DNA from: Eubacteriales Family XIII. Incertae Sedis bacterium
GTDB lineage: Bacteria > Bacillota > Clostridia > Peptostreptococcales > Anaerovoracaceae
NCBI GenBank assembly: GCA_031261395.1
Contig: JAISJT010000018.1
Location: forward strand, 1-46,174
Length of the DNA: 46,174 bases
Direction: 5' to 3'
The notes below the pieces were generated by a model. It was not told the DNA's origin. It saw only the letters and a list, made by a program, of their open reading frames with translations, and ran no database searches. Positions 24,280 to 33,622 of the stretch are shown one piece after another (the first letter of the stretch is position 1; each line of letters starts with the position of its first letter). The translations under genes were made by a program, and so were the position numbers.

Positions 24280-25248
24280 ATGAAATTAGCAAAAAAAGAG
24301 TATCTTTCATTGTATGAGACGATGGTGCGGATCAGGACCTTTGAAGAATCCGGCCGCCGTCTGATGTTAGAAGGGAAATTGGGCGGGTTCCTTCACCTGT
24401 ATTCGGGGGAAGAAGCCATCGCGTCAGGCGTCTGCAGTGAGCTGACGGACGAGGACTGCATCTGCAGCACCCACCGGGGACACGGGCACATCATCGCCAA
24501 GGGCGGGAGCATCCCCAAGATGATGGCTGAACTCTACGGGAAAGATACGGGCTACAGTCAGGGAAAGAGCGGGTCTATGCACATCGCGGACATCAGCATC
24601 GGGATCATCGGAGCGAACGGCATCGTCGGCGCCTGTATTCCGATCGCAAACGGCGTTGCCTTTGCTCTTCGTTATAAGAAAAAAGATGCTGTAGCCGTGG
24701 CATTTTTCGGCGACGGCTCGACAAACCGCGGGACCTTTCATGAGGCGCTCAATCTGGCCTCGGCCTGGAAACTGCCGGTCGTCTTTGTTTGCGAAAACAA
24801 CGGCTTTGGCATGTCTACGCCCCCTACGCGGTCGACAAACAACAAGAATCTCTCCGAGCGCGCCGTGGCCTACAATATCCCCGGCGTCACGGTGGACGGC
24901 AACGACCCCGTTGCGGTCAAAGAGGCCTTCGCCAAGGCCGTCAAAAGGGCCAAGAAGGGAGACGGCCCCAGTCTCGTCGAATGTTTGACATGGCGGCACC
25001 ACGGCCATTACATCGGAGACCCGGCGCTGTACAAGGATCCCAAGGATCAGAAGAAGTGGCTCTCTGAGGAAGTCGATCCCATTCCAAGGTTCGAAGCGCG
25101 TTTACAGAAAGAAAAGATCGCGACCGCCAAAGAGCTGTCTGCAATCAAGGCAAAAGCGGAAGAGGAAGTACAGGCTGCCATCGAATTTGCGGAGGCCAGT
25201 CCCGATCCCGAGCCGGAAACGATGTTTGAACACGTATATGCCGACTAA
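24280..25248 (+). CDS. acoA: Thiamine-diphosphate-dependent dehydrogenase E1 alpha subunit (acetoin dehydrogenase type)
   Basis: 322 residues from the ATG at 24280, with GGAGGGAG upstream; the track's 365-residue version reads through the preceding gene's end. The thiamine diphosphate motif runs from GDG (144-146) to NN (173-174). HRGHGH and GKSGSMHIAD are typical of acetoin/pyruvate E1 alpha subunits. With the beta subunit it decarboxylates or cleaves a substrate and transfers the acyl group to lipoamide. The length and the adjacent AcoR-type activator favour the acetoin dehydrogenase branch. A relative acting on hydroxybenzoquinone (BqdLMS) is the notable alternative in this context. Confidence 0.88.
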   Translation: MKLAKKEYLSLYETMVRIRTFEESGRRLMLEGKLGGFLHLYSGEEAIASGVCSELTDEDCICSTHRGHGHIIAKGGSIPKMMAELYGKDTGYSQGKSGSMHIADISIGIIGANGIVGACIPIANGVAFALRYKKKDAVAVAFFGDGSTNRGTFHEALNLASAWKLPVVFVCENNGFGMSTPPTRSTNNKNLSERAVAYNIPGVTVDGNDPVAVKEAFAKAVKRAKKGDGPSLVECLTWRHHGHYIGDPALYKDPKDQKKWLSEEVDPIPRFEARLQKEKIATAKELSAIKAKAEEEVQAAIEFAEASPDPEPETMFEHVYAD

Positions 25249-25285
25249 GGCACGCACCACGCTTTGAAATAAGAGGAGAAAAACC

Positions 25286-26260
25286 ATGGCTATCATGACT
25301 TATGTAGATGCAATACGAGATGCGCAGCGCCAGGAGATGCTGCGCGACCCCGATGTCTTTCTGGCCGGAGAAGACATCGCGCTCATGGGGAGTTCATTCG
25401 GACAGACGGCCGGCCTGGCCGATGAGTTCGGCTCGGGGCGGGTGCTCGACACCCCGATCAGTGAGGGCCAGATCGTCAGCCTCGGCGTAGGAGCTGCGGC
25501 AATGGGGCTCAGACCTGTGCTGTCTCTGGATTTCTGCGATTTTCTGGGCTGCTGCTTCGATGAGATATTGAATCAGGCCGCCAAGATGAGCTATATGCTG
25601 AACGGTCAGACGAGTATTCCCTTGGTCATCCGCGCGAATCTCGGCGGCGAGATCGGGGCGGCGGCACAGCATTCGCAGTGCCTCGAAGCCTTGTTCACGC
25701 ATCTTCCGGGATTGAAAGTGGTCGCCAGTTCGGGGCCGCGTCTGGCCAAAGGCTTGCTTTCGCAGGCGATCCGCGACAACAATCCCGTCATGTGCTTTGA
25801 GCATAAGGGACTGAACGGCATCAGTGAGGAAGTACCCCAAGGGGAATTCACGGTTCCGTTCGGCAAGGCGGAGATCAAAAAAGAAGGCAAGGATGTGACC
25901 ATTCTTTCCTGGTCAAAGATGCTTCGCAAATGTGTCGATGTGGCTGAGCAGTTAGAAAAAGAGCGCATCGACGCCGAAGTCATCGACCTCGTGTCGCTGT
26001 ACCCCTTGGACATGGACGCCATATTGGCCTCCGTGGAAAAGACAGGCCGTATCGTCATCGCACACGAATCCGTAGAAACAGGCGGGTTTGGCGGCGAGAT
26101 CGCGGCGAGACTTGCCGACGAAGCCTTTGATTTTCTCGATGCGCCGATCAAGCGGGTCGGATCTCCCTTCACGCCGGTCCCGTTCAGCGCGGCTCTGGAG
26201 CGAAACTATCAGCCGAATGAAGAAAAGATCATCGCAGCAGTCAAAAGTCTGTTCGCGTAG
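25286..26260 (+). CDS. acoB: Thiamine-diphosphate-dependent dehydrogenase E1 beta subunit
   Basis: A 324-residue transketolase-type E1 beta subunit. It has AGEDIALMGSSFG near the N terminus, DTPISEGQIVSLGVGAAAMGLRP with the conserved glutamate that activates thiamine, and a C-terminal domain with RIVIAHESVETGGFGGEI. It forms the alpha2beta2 E1 with the preceding gene, 37 bp away. AAGAGGAG precedes the ATG at 25286. Confidence 0.9.
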   Translation: MAIMTYVDAIRDAQRQEMLRDPDVFLAGEDIALMGSSFGQTAGLADEFGSGRVLDTPISEGQIVSLGVGAAAMGLRPVLSLDFCDFLGCCFDEILNQAAKMSYMLNGQTSIPLVIRANLGGEIGAAAQHSQCLEALFTHLPGLKVVASSGPRLAKGLLSQAIRDNNPVMCFEHKGLNGISEEVPQGEFTVPFGKAEIKKEGKDVTILSWSKMLRKCVDVAEQLEKERIDAEVIDLVSLYPLDMDAILASVEKTGRIVIAHESVETGGFGGEIAARLADEAFDFLDAPIKRVGSPFTPVPFSAALERNYQPNEEKIIAAVKSLFA

Positions 26261-26274
26261 ATTGGAGGAGGAAT

Positions 26275-27507
26275 ATGGCTACTGAACTTGTTATGCCAAA
26301 ACTCGGTCTGACGATGACCGAAGGCCTGATCGCAAGCTGGCTGAAGAAAGAAGGCGATGCCGTCAAGAAGGGCGAGGGTTTGCTCGAGATCGAGACGGAA
26401 AAACTCACCAATGTCATTGAGGCGCCGGTCGACGGAACCCTGCTTCGGATATTGGGTGAAGTCGGCTCCTCGCTGCCGATAGCAGCGGTGCTGGCCTATA
26501 TCGGGGATCCGGGAGAGAAAATCCCGGAGGGACCCGTGGCAGAGGCTGCGGTCGCGGTCGCTGCGGCGGAGACGGTCTCTGCATCGGCTCCTGTCGCTGC
26601 CACGATCCCGGATGCGGCTACGGCCCCGGCATCCGGCAAATCAGGCCGCATCAAGGCCTCGCCTGCCGCCAGAGCCCTGGCAAAAAATCTGGGAATCGAC
26701 TATACGCTGCTGACAGGCACAGGCCCCGGCGGCCGCATCGTCAAAGAAGACGTCTTGGCCGCACAGACCGGCGGAGGTTTCGCGGCGGCGCGCAGCACCT
26801 CTGCTCCCGCCACCGTACAGACGCTGCCGTACGCCGGTATGCGCAAAGCCATCGGAGACGGAATGCACCGGAGCTGGTCCGCAGCTCCTATGGTCACGCA
26901 TCATGTGCAGGCGGATGTGACCGCCCTGCTCGATCTCAAGGATCAGCTCAACAGCGATCTCGCAGAAGGCGAGAGCCGGATCGGAGTGGTAGATCTCTTC
27001 GCCAAGATCGTGGCACGCGCCATCCGGGATTTCCCGATCGTGAATGCGACATTGGCGGATGGCGAGATCAAGATCCCGAGTACCGTGAATATCGGCATCG
27101 CCGTCGCTATAGACAACGGCCTCGTGGTGCCGGTCGTCAAAGATACTGGCGGCAAAGACCTCTTCGCGGTGAGCCGCGAGATCAAGGAACTGACGGCAAA
27201 GGCCAGAAACAACCGCCTCTCGCGGGACGAGATGAGCGGCGGGACTTTCACGATTTCCAGCATCGGCGGATACGGTTCGGTCGACTTTTTCACGCCGATC
27301 ATCAATCAGCCGGAGTCGGCCATCCTTGGGATCTGCCGCACGCAGGAGACGCCTGTCGTCAGGGACGGAGAGATCGTCATCCGCAAGCTCGCAGGACTGT
27401 CCCTCACCTTTGATCACCGCGTGATCGACGGCGCCCCGGCAGCGGAGTTTCTGGCGGCTATACTGAAATATCTCGAAAAGCCGCTGCGCGCTTTGTTTGA
27501 GGGATAG
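26275..27507 (+). CDS. acoC: Dihydrolipoamide acyltransferase (E2) with one lipoyl domain
   Basis: A 410-residue E2. The lipoyl domain (1 to about 80) carries the modified Lys43 in EIETEKLTNV. A flexible Ala/Pro/Thr linker leads to a peripheral-subunit-binding domain (KASPAARALAKNLGID, near 127). The catalytic domain ends with FDHRVIDGAPAAEF, where His381 is the active-site base. This E2 architecture is of the pyruvate/acetoin type and not the alpha/beta-hydrolase E2 seen in some aco operons. GGAGGAGG precedes the ATG, 14 bp after E1 beta. Confidence 0.9.
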   Translation: MATELVMPKLGLTMTEGLIASWLKKEGDAVKKGEGLLEIETEKLTNVIEAPVDGTLLRILGEVGSSLPIAAVLAYIGDPGEKIPEGPVAEAAVAVAAAETVSASAPVAATIPDAATAPASGKSGRIKASPAARALAKNLGIDYTLLTGTGPGGRIVKEDVLAAQTGGGFAAARSTSAPATVQTLPYAGMRKAIGDGMHRSWSAAPMVTHHVQADVTALLDLKDQLNSDLAEGESRIGVVDLFAKIVARAIRDFPIVNATLADGEIKIPSTVNIGIAVAIDNGLVVPVVKDTGGKDLFAVSREIKELTAKARNNRLSRDEMSGGTFTISSIGGYGSVDFFTPIINQPESAILGICRTQETPVVRDGEIVIRKLAGLSLTFDHRVIDGAPAAEFLAAILKYLEKPLRALFEG

Positions 27508-27511
27508 GGAT

Positions 27512-28894
27512 ATGAAAAAAATCACCATCATCGGAGGAGGTCCCGGCGGCTACGTTGCCGCCATACGGGCGGCTCAGCTTGGCGCTGAGGTTCAAATCGT
27601 AGAATCAGGCAGCTTTGGCGGTACCTGTCTGAATATCGGCTGTATTCCCACGAAGGCGCTGCTGCATTCCGCGTTTGCCTACAAGCACCTCATAGAGGGC
27701 AGCATCGCCGGCGTCCGCGCCGAAAAGGTGACGCTCGATTGGGCGGCTGCACAGGCACACAAAAAGGCCGTCACGGACAAGCTGGTCGGCGGCGTGAGCG
27801 GACTGCTTGCAGCCAACAAGGTCACGGTCACCAAGGGGACGGCCGTGTTTGCAGGCAGCAAAACGATCACTGTAGACGGAAAAGCCCTGCCAAAGTCCGA
27901 TGCGATCATATTGGCAAGCGGCTCTGTGCCCGTCAAACTGAATTTCCCGGGCGCCGATTTGCCGCAGGTGATCGACAGCACCGGAGCGCTCGCTTTGGAA
28001 AAGCTCCCTGCGTCGCTCGCGATCATCGGCGGCGGCGTGATCGGCGTCGAATTTGCCTCACTCTTTTCCGCTCTTGGCGTCAAGGTCACGATCATCGAAG
28101 CGCTGCCGGAGATCCTGCCGCCGATCGACGGGCAAATCGCGGCGCTGCTGCGCGGAGTCCTCGCAAAAAACAGGGTTGATATCCTGACGGCTGCGAAAGT
28201 CGTCGCCGTGAAAAAAGACGGAAAAAACGCTGTCTCTGAGATCGAGCACGGCGGCGAAAAAAAGCAAATCAAATCAGAATTGGTGCTGCTGGCCGTTGGC
28301 CGGAGACCCAACACGACGGAGCTTGGACTCGAGAAAGCCGGGATCCAAACCGAGCGGGGAGCCATCCTGACGGATGAGCATTTTGAGACGAATGTCAAAG
28401 GGATCTTTGCAATCGGTGACTGCAACGCCAAAAACATGCTGGCTCATGCGGCGAGTGCGCAAGGCGAGGCCGCCGTGGAGTACATTCTGAGCGGCGCAGG
28501 ACACTACGATGCGAACATCATACCGGCCTGTATCTATACGGAACCGGAAGTCGCGGCGGTGGGGCTGACCGAAGAAGAAGCGAAAAAGAAGCAATCAGAT
28601 TATGCCGTCGGTACTTTTGATTTGGCCGGCAACGGAAAGGCGCTGATCGACGGCGGACTGGGCGGTCTGATCAAGATCCTTGCCGAAAGGCAAACCGGCG
28701 AGATCCTCGGCGTGCATATGATGGGCCCGCACGTGACGGATATGATTGCAGAAGCCGCCGCCGTCATGGAAATGGAGGGCCTCACCGAGGACCTGCTGCG
28801 CACGGTCCACCCGCACCCGACGGTGAGCGAAGCCGTGCACGAAGCGGCGCAGGCGGTATTCGGAAATGCGGTACACTGGCCGCCGAGGAGATGA
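27512..28894 (+). CDS. lpdA: Dihydrolipoamide dehydrogenase (E3)
   Basis: 460 residues from the ATG at 27512, 4 bp after the E2 stop; the track start at 27497 overlaps E2. FAD motif GGGPGGYVAA, redox-active Cys39 and Cys44 (GTCLNIGCIPTK), NAD motif GGGVIGVEFASLF and the C-terminal HPHPTVSEAVHEA with the catalytic His-Glu pair are all present. It reoxidises lipoamide and makes NADH. It completes a four-gene E1-E1-E2-E3 complex. Confidence 0.93.
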   Translation: MKKITIIGGGPGGYVAAIRAAQLGAEVQIVESGSFGGTCLNIGCIPTKALLHSAFAYKHLIEGSIAGVRAEKVTLDWAAAQAHKKAVTDKLVGGVSGLLAANKVTVTKGTAVFAGSKTITVDGKALPKSDAIILASGSVPVKLNFPGADLPQVIDSTGALALEKLPASLAIIGGGVIGVEFASLFSALGVKVTIIEALPEILPPIDGQIAALLRGVLAKNRVDILTAAKVVAVKKDGKNAVSEIEHGGEKKQIKSELVLLAVGRRPNTTELGLEKAGIQTERGAILTDEHFETNVKGIFAIGDCNAKNMLAHAASAQGEAAVEYILSGAGHYDANIIPACIYTEPEVAAVGLTEEEAKKKQSDYAVGTFDLAGNGKALIDGGLGGLIKILAERQTGEILGVHMMGPHVTDMIAEAAAVMEMEGLTEDLLRTVHPHPTVSEAVHEAAQAVFGNAVHWPPRR

Positions 28895-28895
28895 G

Positions 28896-30020
28896 ATGCC
28901 TGAGAACTCTGTAAGGCCCTTTGAAATCAAGGTGCCGGATTCCGTCTTGACGGATTTGCACGAAAGGCTGGAGCGGACCCGCTGGGCGACCTCTGTTGCC
29001 GGCGGAGACTGGAAATACGGCGCGGATATCACCTATATCCGCTCCCTTTGCGATTACTGGAAAGACCAATACGATTGGCGCGCGCAGGAACGCCTTCTCA
29101 ACGCCTATCCGCAGTTCCTCTGTGAAGCAGGCGGCGTCGATCTGCATTTCTGGCATATTCGCGGGAAAGGGGCAAATCCGTTTCCGCTCTTGCTGATGCA
29201 CGGGTGGCCGGGCTCCGCCTATGAGTTTTTTGAGATGATCGAACCGCTGTCCGAGACATTTGACTTGGTCATCCCGGATCTTCCCGGCTTCGGGTTTGGC
29301 GGGATTCCGAAAGAGGCCGGCTGGGGCGCTGCGCGCGTCGCAAACGCCTTTCATACGCTGATGACGGAAAAACTCGGGTATGAGCGCTATGGTACGCAGG
29401 GCGGCGACTGGGGCGCAATGATATCCGCCCGGCTCGGCGCCTGTTATCCGAAACAGGTCGCGGGGATCCATATCAATTTCGTTTTCCTGCCGACGATACC
29501 CGTTTCCGGGCTGCCGCCGGAGGACATGCGCCGGGTGCAGGAGCAAATTGAATTTGACAAACACGAAGGCGCCTATCACCTCGTTCACGAAACCAAACCG
29601 GATTCGCTCACCATCGGACAGTCGGATTCGCCGGCGGGGCTGGCGGCGTGGATCACGGAAAAGTTCCGCACCTGGAGCGACTGCGGCGGTGAGATCGAAC
29701 GCAAATTCAGCAAGGACGCACTGCTGACAAACCTCATGTTTTACTGGGCGAACAACGCCTCCGCCAGTGCGGCAAGGCTGTATTTCGAATCGCATGCGGA
29801 TCCGGCGCTGAACTTCGGTGCGCCCGATCCCAAAATCACAGTCCCGACCGCCGTCGCGCACTTCCCTTTCGACCCCTTCAACAATCCAAGATCCTGGGCG
29901 GAAAAGCACTTCAATATCGTGCGCTGGACGGACATGCCGAGCGGCGGCCATTTTCCGGCGATGGAAGAGCCGGAGCTGCTCGCCCGCGATGTGCGGGAAT
30001 TTTACGAAACACTACGGTAG
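28896..30020 (+). CDS. Epoxide-hydrolase-type alpha/beta hydrolase with N-terminal EHN domain
   Basis: 374 residues from the ATG at 28896, one base after the E3 stop, with GAGGAG upstream. An N-terminal EHN segment (RPFEIKVPDSVLTDLHERL) marks the juvenile-hormone/microsomal epoxide hydrolase group. The oxyanion motif HGWPGS (102-107), nucleophile Asp171 in GGDWGAM and C-terminal SGGHFPAMEEPE with the catalytic His are intact. No signal anchor is seen, so it should be soluble. An epoxide is not an obvious intermediate in an anaerobe, so it may instead hydrolyse an ester, lactone or C-C bond in the pathway, or serve detoxification. Confidence 0.87.
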   Translation: MPENSVRPFEIKVPDSVLTDLHERLERTRWATSVAGGDWKYGADITYIRSLCDYWKDQYDWRAQERLLNAYPQFLCEAGGVDLHFWHIRGKGANPFPLLLMHGWPGSAYEFFEMIEPLSETFDLVIPDLPGFGFGGIPKEAGWGAARVANAFHTLMTEKLGYERYGTQGGDWGAMISARLGACYPKQVAGIHINFVFLPTIPVSGLPPEDMRRVQEQIEFDKHEGAYHLVHETKPDSLTIGQSDSPAGLAAWITEKFRTWSDCGGEIERKFSKDALLTNLMFYWANNASASAARLYFESHADPALNFGAPDPKITVPTAVAHFPFDPFNNPRSWAEKHFNIVRWTDMPSGGHFPAMEEPELLARDVREFYETLR

Positions 30021-30050
30021 CGCAGCAATGCATTTGAAAGGAGTTTTGAA

Positions 30051-30836
30051 ATGATCAAATCAATTGAGACAATGAAAGGCGCCTTCGATCTCAGCGGCAG
30101 GAAAGCGCTCGTCACGGGCGGGGGCCGCGGACTCGGCGCTACCATCGCAGTCGCACTGGCCGAGAGCGGCGCCGACGTCGCCATTGCGGATTTGTACGAG
30201 GCCGCGGATACGGTTTCACAGATTCAAAGCTACGGCGTCAAAAGCAAGAGCTATCTCGCCGACATTTCTTCCTTTGCGGATGTCACGCAGCTGACCGAAG
30301 ACGTCTATGCGGATTTCGGACAAATCGACATCCTGATCAACAATGCGGGGATTTCGGCGGTCGGCGATTTTTTAGATGACGAAAACCTTGAAAACTGGAC
30401 GCGCGTACTCGGCGTCAATCTTCAGGGGACCGCGATCGTGACGCACGCAGTCGGAAACCGCATGCGCGCGCTCGGAGCAGGAGGCTGCATTATCAACATC
30501 TCGTCCATCGCCTCCGGGACCGTCGTTCGCACACAAAATATGGCGTGCTACTGCGCTTCCAAGGCCGCCATCAATTCCCTGACGCGCACCACGGCGTATG
30601 AACTCGGAAAATATGACATTCGCGTGAACGCCATTGCGGTAGGTTTTTTCAATTCCGAGCTTTCAAAGATGATTCCGGAAGGTCAAATCCCGTATCTCGA
30701 AGATACCATCGTGCTTGGCCGCTTTGGCGAACCGATCGAACTGGGCGCCCTATCTGTATATTTGGCGTCGCCGGCGGCCGCGATGATCACCGGCGCGGTC
30801 ATACCGATCAATGGCGGTCAGGATCTATCGCTCTGA
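30051..30836 (+). CDS. Short-chain dehydrogenase/reductase (SDR)
   Basis: A 261-residue classical SDR and the last gene of the plus-strand operon. TGGGRGLG (22-29), Asp47 after the second strand, NNAG near 97, and Tyr167-x3-Lys171 (YCASK) are intact; the C terminus carries PINGG. AGGAG precedes the ATG at 30051. The last 12 bases overlap the 3' end of the convergent dgt-like gene. Within the sigma-54 operon it may reduce or oxidise the product or substrate of the dehydrogenase complex, and it is a third candidate for phloroglucinol-type ring reduction. Confidence 0.88.
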   Translation: MIKSIETMKGAFDLSGRKALVTGGGRGLGATIAVALAESGADVAIADLYEAADTVSQIQSYGVKSKSYLADISSFADVTQLTEDVYADFGQIDILINNAGISAVGDFLDDENLENWTRVLGVNLQGTAIVTHAVGNRMRALGAGGCIINISSIASGTVVRTQNMACYCASKAAINSLTRTTAYELGKYDIRVNAIAVGFFNSELSKMIPEGQIPYLEDTIVLGRFGEPIELGALSVYLASPAAAMITGAVIPINGGQDLSL

Positions 30837-31850
30837 GCCGGGGCCGGAGCCGGAGCCGGAATAGGTCCTCGCGATCATTTCCCTGGCGTAGCGGTCTGTC
30901 ATGCCTGCAATATGATCTTTTACGCCCTCGGCAAGCCCGTCCTGCTCACAAATATGCTGATACTCCTGCGGCAACTCGTCCGGATGTGACAGGAAATAAT
31001 CATAGAGAAAGAAGATGGTGCGGTCGATATCCTCCTGCGCCGCGCCATCTTTCACCCTTTTGGAAAAATAGACATGATCGAAAAGAAATGATCTGAGCTT
31101 TGCCATGGCGTCCTGATAGGGCGGGCTTTGCCGGATCTCATTATGGCCGTCGCTAAAAACGATCATATCCCGAATCAGGCTGTCGATGCGCTTGCTCGTG
31201 GACCTTCCGAGCAATTCGATCGGCCCCCTCGGCAGGTCCGTTTCACTGATGATCCCCGCACGCATCGCATCGTCGATATCGTGATTGATATAGGCCATGC
31301 GGTCTGCGGTTCTCACGATGCACCCTTCCAGCGTTTTGGGCAAGGTGTCCCCCGTGTGATTCCTGATCCCGTCACGCACCTCCATGGTCAGATTCATCCC
31401 CTTGCGTTCACTGCTCGATTCCAGCGTATCGACTACGCGAAGGCTTTGGATATTGTGGTGGAAACCTCCGGGATGCTTCCGCGCAAGCGCCGACTCCCCG
31501 CTGTGACCAAACGGCGTATGCCCGAGGTCGTGGCCGAGCGCGATCGCCTCGGTCAGATCTTCATTGAGACGCAGCGCCCTTGCGATACTGCGCGCGATTT
31601 GAGAGACCTCCAGCGTATGCGTGAGCCGCGTCCTGAAGTGATCTTCCTCGGGCGCGATGAATACCTGCGTTTTGTGCATGAGACGCCGAAACGCCTTGGA
31701 ATGGATGATGCGGTCCCTGTCCCGCTGGAAGGCCGTGCGAAAATCGCAGAGCGCCTCCGCATTTAGGCGCCCCGCCGAATCCGCCGCTTTCGCAGCAAAA
31801 GGACTCAGTATCTCGTATTCACGCTGCTCGGAGTCAATTCGCGATAGCAT
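30825..31850 (-). CDS. dgt: dGTP triphosphohydrolase-like HD-domain protein
   Basis: A 341-residue deoxyguanosinetriphosphate triphosphohydrolase-like protein that converts dNTPs to nucleosides and tripolyphosphate. The HD metal site is visible as RLTHTLEVSQIA and ALGHDLGHTPFGHSGE, with RTADRMAYINHDIDDA downstream. The C terminus ends in a Gly/Ser repeat (SGSGSGPGSER) coded by a short GGAGCC repeat, and this part overlaps the convergent SDR gene by 12 bp. It probably belongs to the minus-strand rpsO-pnp-peptidase-dut run. Confidence 0.88.
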   Translation of the reverse strand: MLSRIDSEQREYEILSPFAAKAADSAGRLNAEALCDFRTAFQRDRDRIIHSKAFRRLMHKTQVFIAPEEDHFRTRLTHTLEVSQIARSIARALRLNEDLTEAIALGHDLGHTPFGHSGESALARKHPGGFHHNIQSLRVVDTLESSSERKGMNLTMEVRDGIRNHTGDTLPKTLEGCIVRTADRMAYINHDIDDAMRAGIISETDLPRGPIELLGRSTSKRIDSLIRDMIVFSDGHNEIRQSPPYQDAMAKLRSFLFDHVYFSKRVKDGAAQEDIDRTIFFLYDYFLSHPDELPQEYQHICEQDGLAEGVKDHIAGMTDRYAREMIARTYSGSGSGPGSER

Positions 31851-31895
31851 TACCGATTTTTTTTGCTTAATAACAACATGCGTCCACCCCTGTCG

Positions 31896-32336
31896 CTATA
31901 CACCGGTGGAGCCAAAACCACCCTCGCCGCGATCCGTGTCTGTCAATTCGCCGGCCCGTTCCCATTCCGCTCGCACGTACCGGGCAATCACAAGCTGCGC
32001 GATCCGGTCCCCGTCATTCACAATGAAATCCTTCTCGCCGAGATTGACGAGGATGACGCCGATATCCCCGCGGTAATCGCTGTCGATCGTTCCTATCCCG
32101 TTCACCAACGCGATGCCGTATTTTGCGGCGAGGCCGCTCCTCGCGCGCACCTGCGCTTCAAAGCCCTGCGGAAGTTCGATACGCAGCCCCGTAGGTACGA
32201 CAGCGCGGCCTCCGGGTGCGATCACGACCGGCTGTCCGTCCGCCGTATGCGCCCGCAGATCCATACCTGCCGACCCGTCAGTCTCGTATGCCGGGATCTG
32301 TCCTTCCGCTGTAATCTTGATCGTTACCGTTTCCAT
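31896..32336 (-). CDS. dut: dUTP diphosphatase (dUTPase)
   Basis: A 146-residue trimeric-type dUTPase with the family motifs in order: [32 protein letters not shown] and the flexible C-terminal [10 protein letters not shown] that closes over the active site. It removes pyrophosphate from dUTP to keep uracil out of DNA and supply dUMP. It is 23 bp downstream of the M16 peptidase gene and followed by the other nucleotide-pool gene, dgt. Confidence 0.95.
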   Translation of the reverse strand: METVTIKITAEGQIPAYETDGSAGMDLRAHTADGQPVVIAPGGRAVVPTGLRIELPQGFEAQVRARSGLAAKYGIALVNGIGTIDSDYRGDIGVILVNLGEKDFIVNDGDRIAQLVIARYVRAEWERAGELTDTDRGEGGFGSTGV

Positions 32337-32359
32337 AATATTGTTTTTCGTAATCCTAT

Positions 32360-33619
32360 CTATTTCAGCAATCTATCCATGTCAACATCCCGTCCGCCGA
32401 TTGCCACCGCCGAATAGGACGAAAAATCAGCGTAGTTTTGGCTCAGCCGGCGGATATCCGCTGCCGTGACCGCATCGATGCCGTTCAGTATCTCATCTTC
32501 TGTGTATTGCTTTCCGAGCAAGAGCATATTGCGTCCCGCCTGAAGCATACGTGAGCTGTTGTTTTCCCTGCGGAAGATATAGCTGCCTTTAAACTGTTCT
32601 TTCACGCGCGACAGCTCATCCGAAGGCACATCCGTTTCGGCCAGCAGCAGGATTTCCTCTTTGATTGCTCCAACTGCTGCGACAAGCTTTTCATCCGCCA
32701 CACCGGCATAAATCACAAACTGTCCGTCATCAACAAAGGGAGCATCAGATGCATAGATGGAATATGCCAGACCCTTTTCCTCACGTACCGACTGAAAAAG
32801 CCTCGAACTCATCCCTCCGCCCAGAATGGACGAATACAAGGTCAGAGCATAAAAGTCATCGTCCTCAAAAGCAACGCCCTTCGTCCCAAGAAAGAGATGG
32901 GTCTGTTCGATATCCCGTTTTTGTGAAATACGATGGGGGACGCGGGGAAGCAAGGGGACGGATACTTGCTTTCCTTGCTTTCTGGCATCGGCGGGAACCT
33001 CACCCAAACTCTTTTCAAGCATCTCCCGCAAAACGGCTTCGTCAAACTGACCGGCAACGCTGACGACGATCTTGTCCGCAGTGTATCGTTCGGATAAATA
33101 CTGCATTATATCAGCCCTATATATCCCGCGCACACTTTCGCGCGAACCGATGGTGCGGTTGGCCAGCGGTGTTCCTTCAAATATCGCCTCCGTGATAAGG
33201 TCCTGGCCAAAATCATCCGGCACATCCTCGATCATTTTCATCTCTTCGATGATGACGTTCTTTTCCTTTTCCATTTCGGCGGCGTCATATAGGGAATGGG
33301 TCATCATGTCGGCCAGCACATCGATACTCTCTGTTAAATGCGCCGACAGAGACTTGACATAGTAGCAGGTCGATTCCTTGCCCGTGAATGCGTTCATGTT
33401 CCCGCCGAACTTCTCCACATCTTCGGAGAGCTGACGGTAGGTACGATTTTCCGTGCCCTTGAACATCATGTGTTCGATGAAATGCGAAATGCCGAAGATT
33501 TTGGGCTTTTCTTCCACTGCTCCGGCACGCACCCACACCCCGGCAGTAGCCGAGGCGACGTGCGGCAGATTTTCTGTAACGACCGTCAGGCCGTTCGATA
33601 GTTGATATGTCTGAATCAC
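32360..33619 (-). CDS. M16-family zinc peptidase (processing-peptidase-like)
   Basis: A 419-residue pitrilysin-family protein. The inverted zinc motif HxxEH is present as [14 protein letters not shown], with the downstream glutamate in the EKNVIIEEM stretch. The two homologous halves give the usual length of about 410-430. The start is GTG at 33619, 3 bp after the pnp stop, so translation is coupled. A peptidase of this family directly after pnp is the standard Firmicutes arrangement. Its physiological substrate is not established. Confidence 0.93.
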   Translation of the reverse strand: MIQTYQLSNGLTVVTENLPHVASATAGVWVRAGAVEEKPKIFGISHFIEHMMFKGTENRTYRQLSEDVEKFGGNMNAFTGKESTCYYVKSLSAHLTESIDVLADMMTHSLYDAAEMEKEKNVIIEEMKMIEDVPDDFGQDLITEAIFEGTPLANRTIGSRESVRGIYRADIMQYLSERYTADKIVVSVAGQFDEAVLREMLEKSLGEVPADARKQGKQVSVPLLPRVPHRISQKRDIEQTHLFLGTKGVAFEDDDFYALTLYSSILGGGMSSRLFQSVREEKGLAYSIYASDAPFVDDGQFVIYAGVADEKLVAAVGAIKEEILLLAETDVPSDELSRVKEQFKGSYIFRRENNSSRMLQAGRNMLLLGKQYTEDEILNGIDAVTAADIRRLSQNYADFSSYSAVAIGGRDVDMDRLLK

Positions 33620-33622
33620 GGC

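Noticed and set aside
24280-28894. Calling the complex pyruvate dehydrogenase
   Set aside because: The AcoR-type activator, sigma-54 promoter and accessory neighbours argue for an inducible acetoin-like complex; the substrate stays open.
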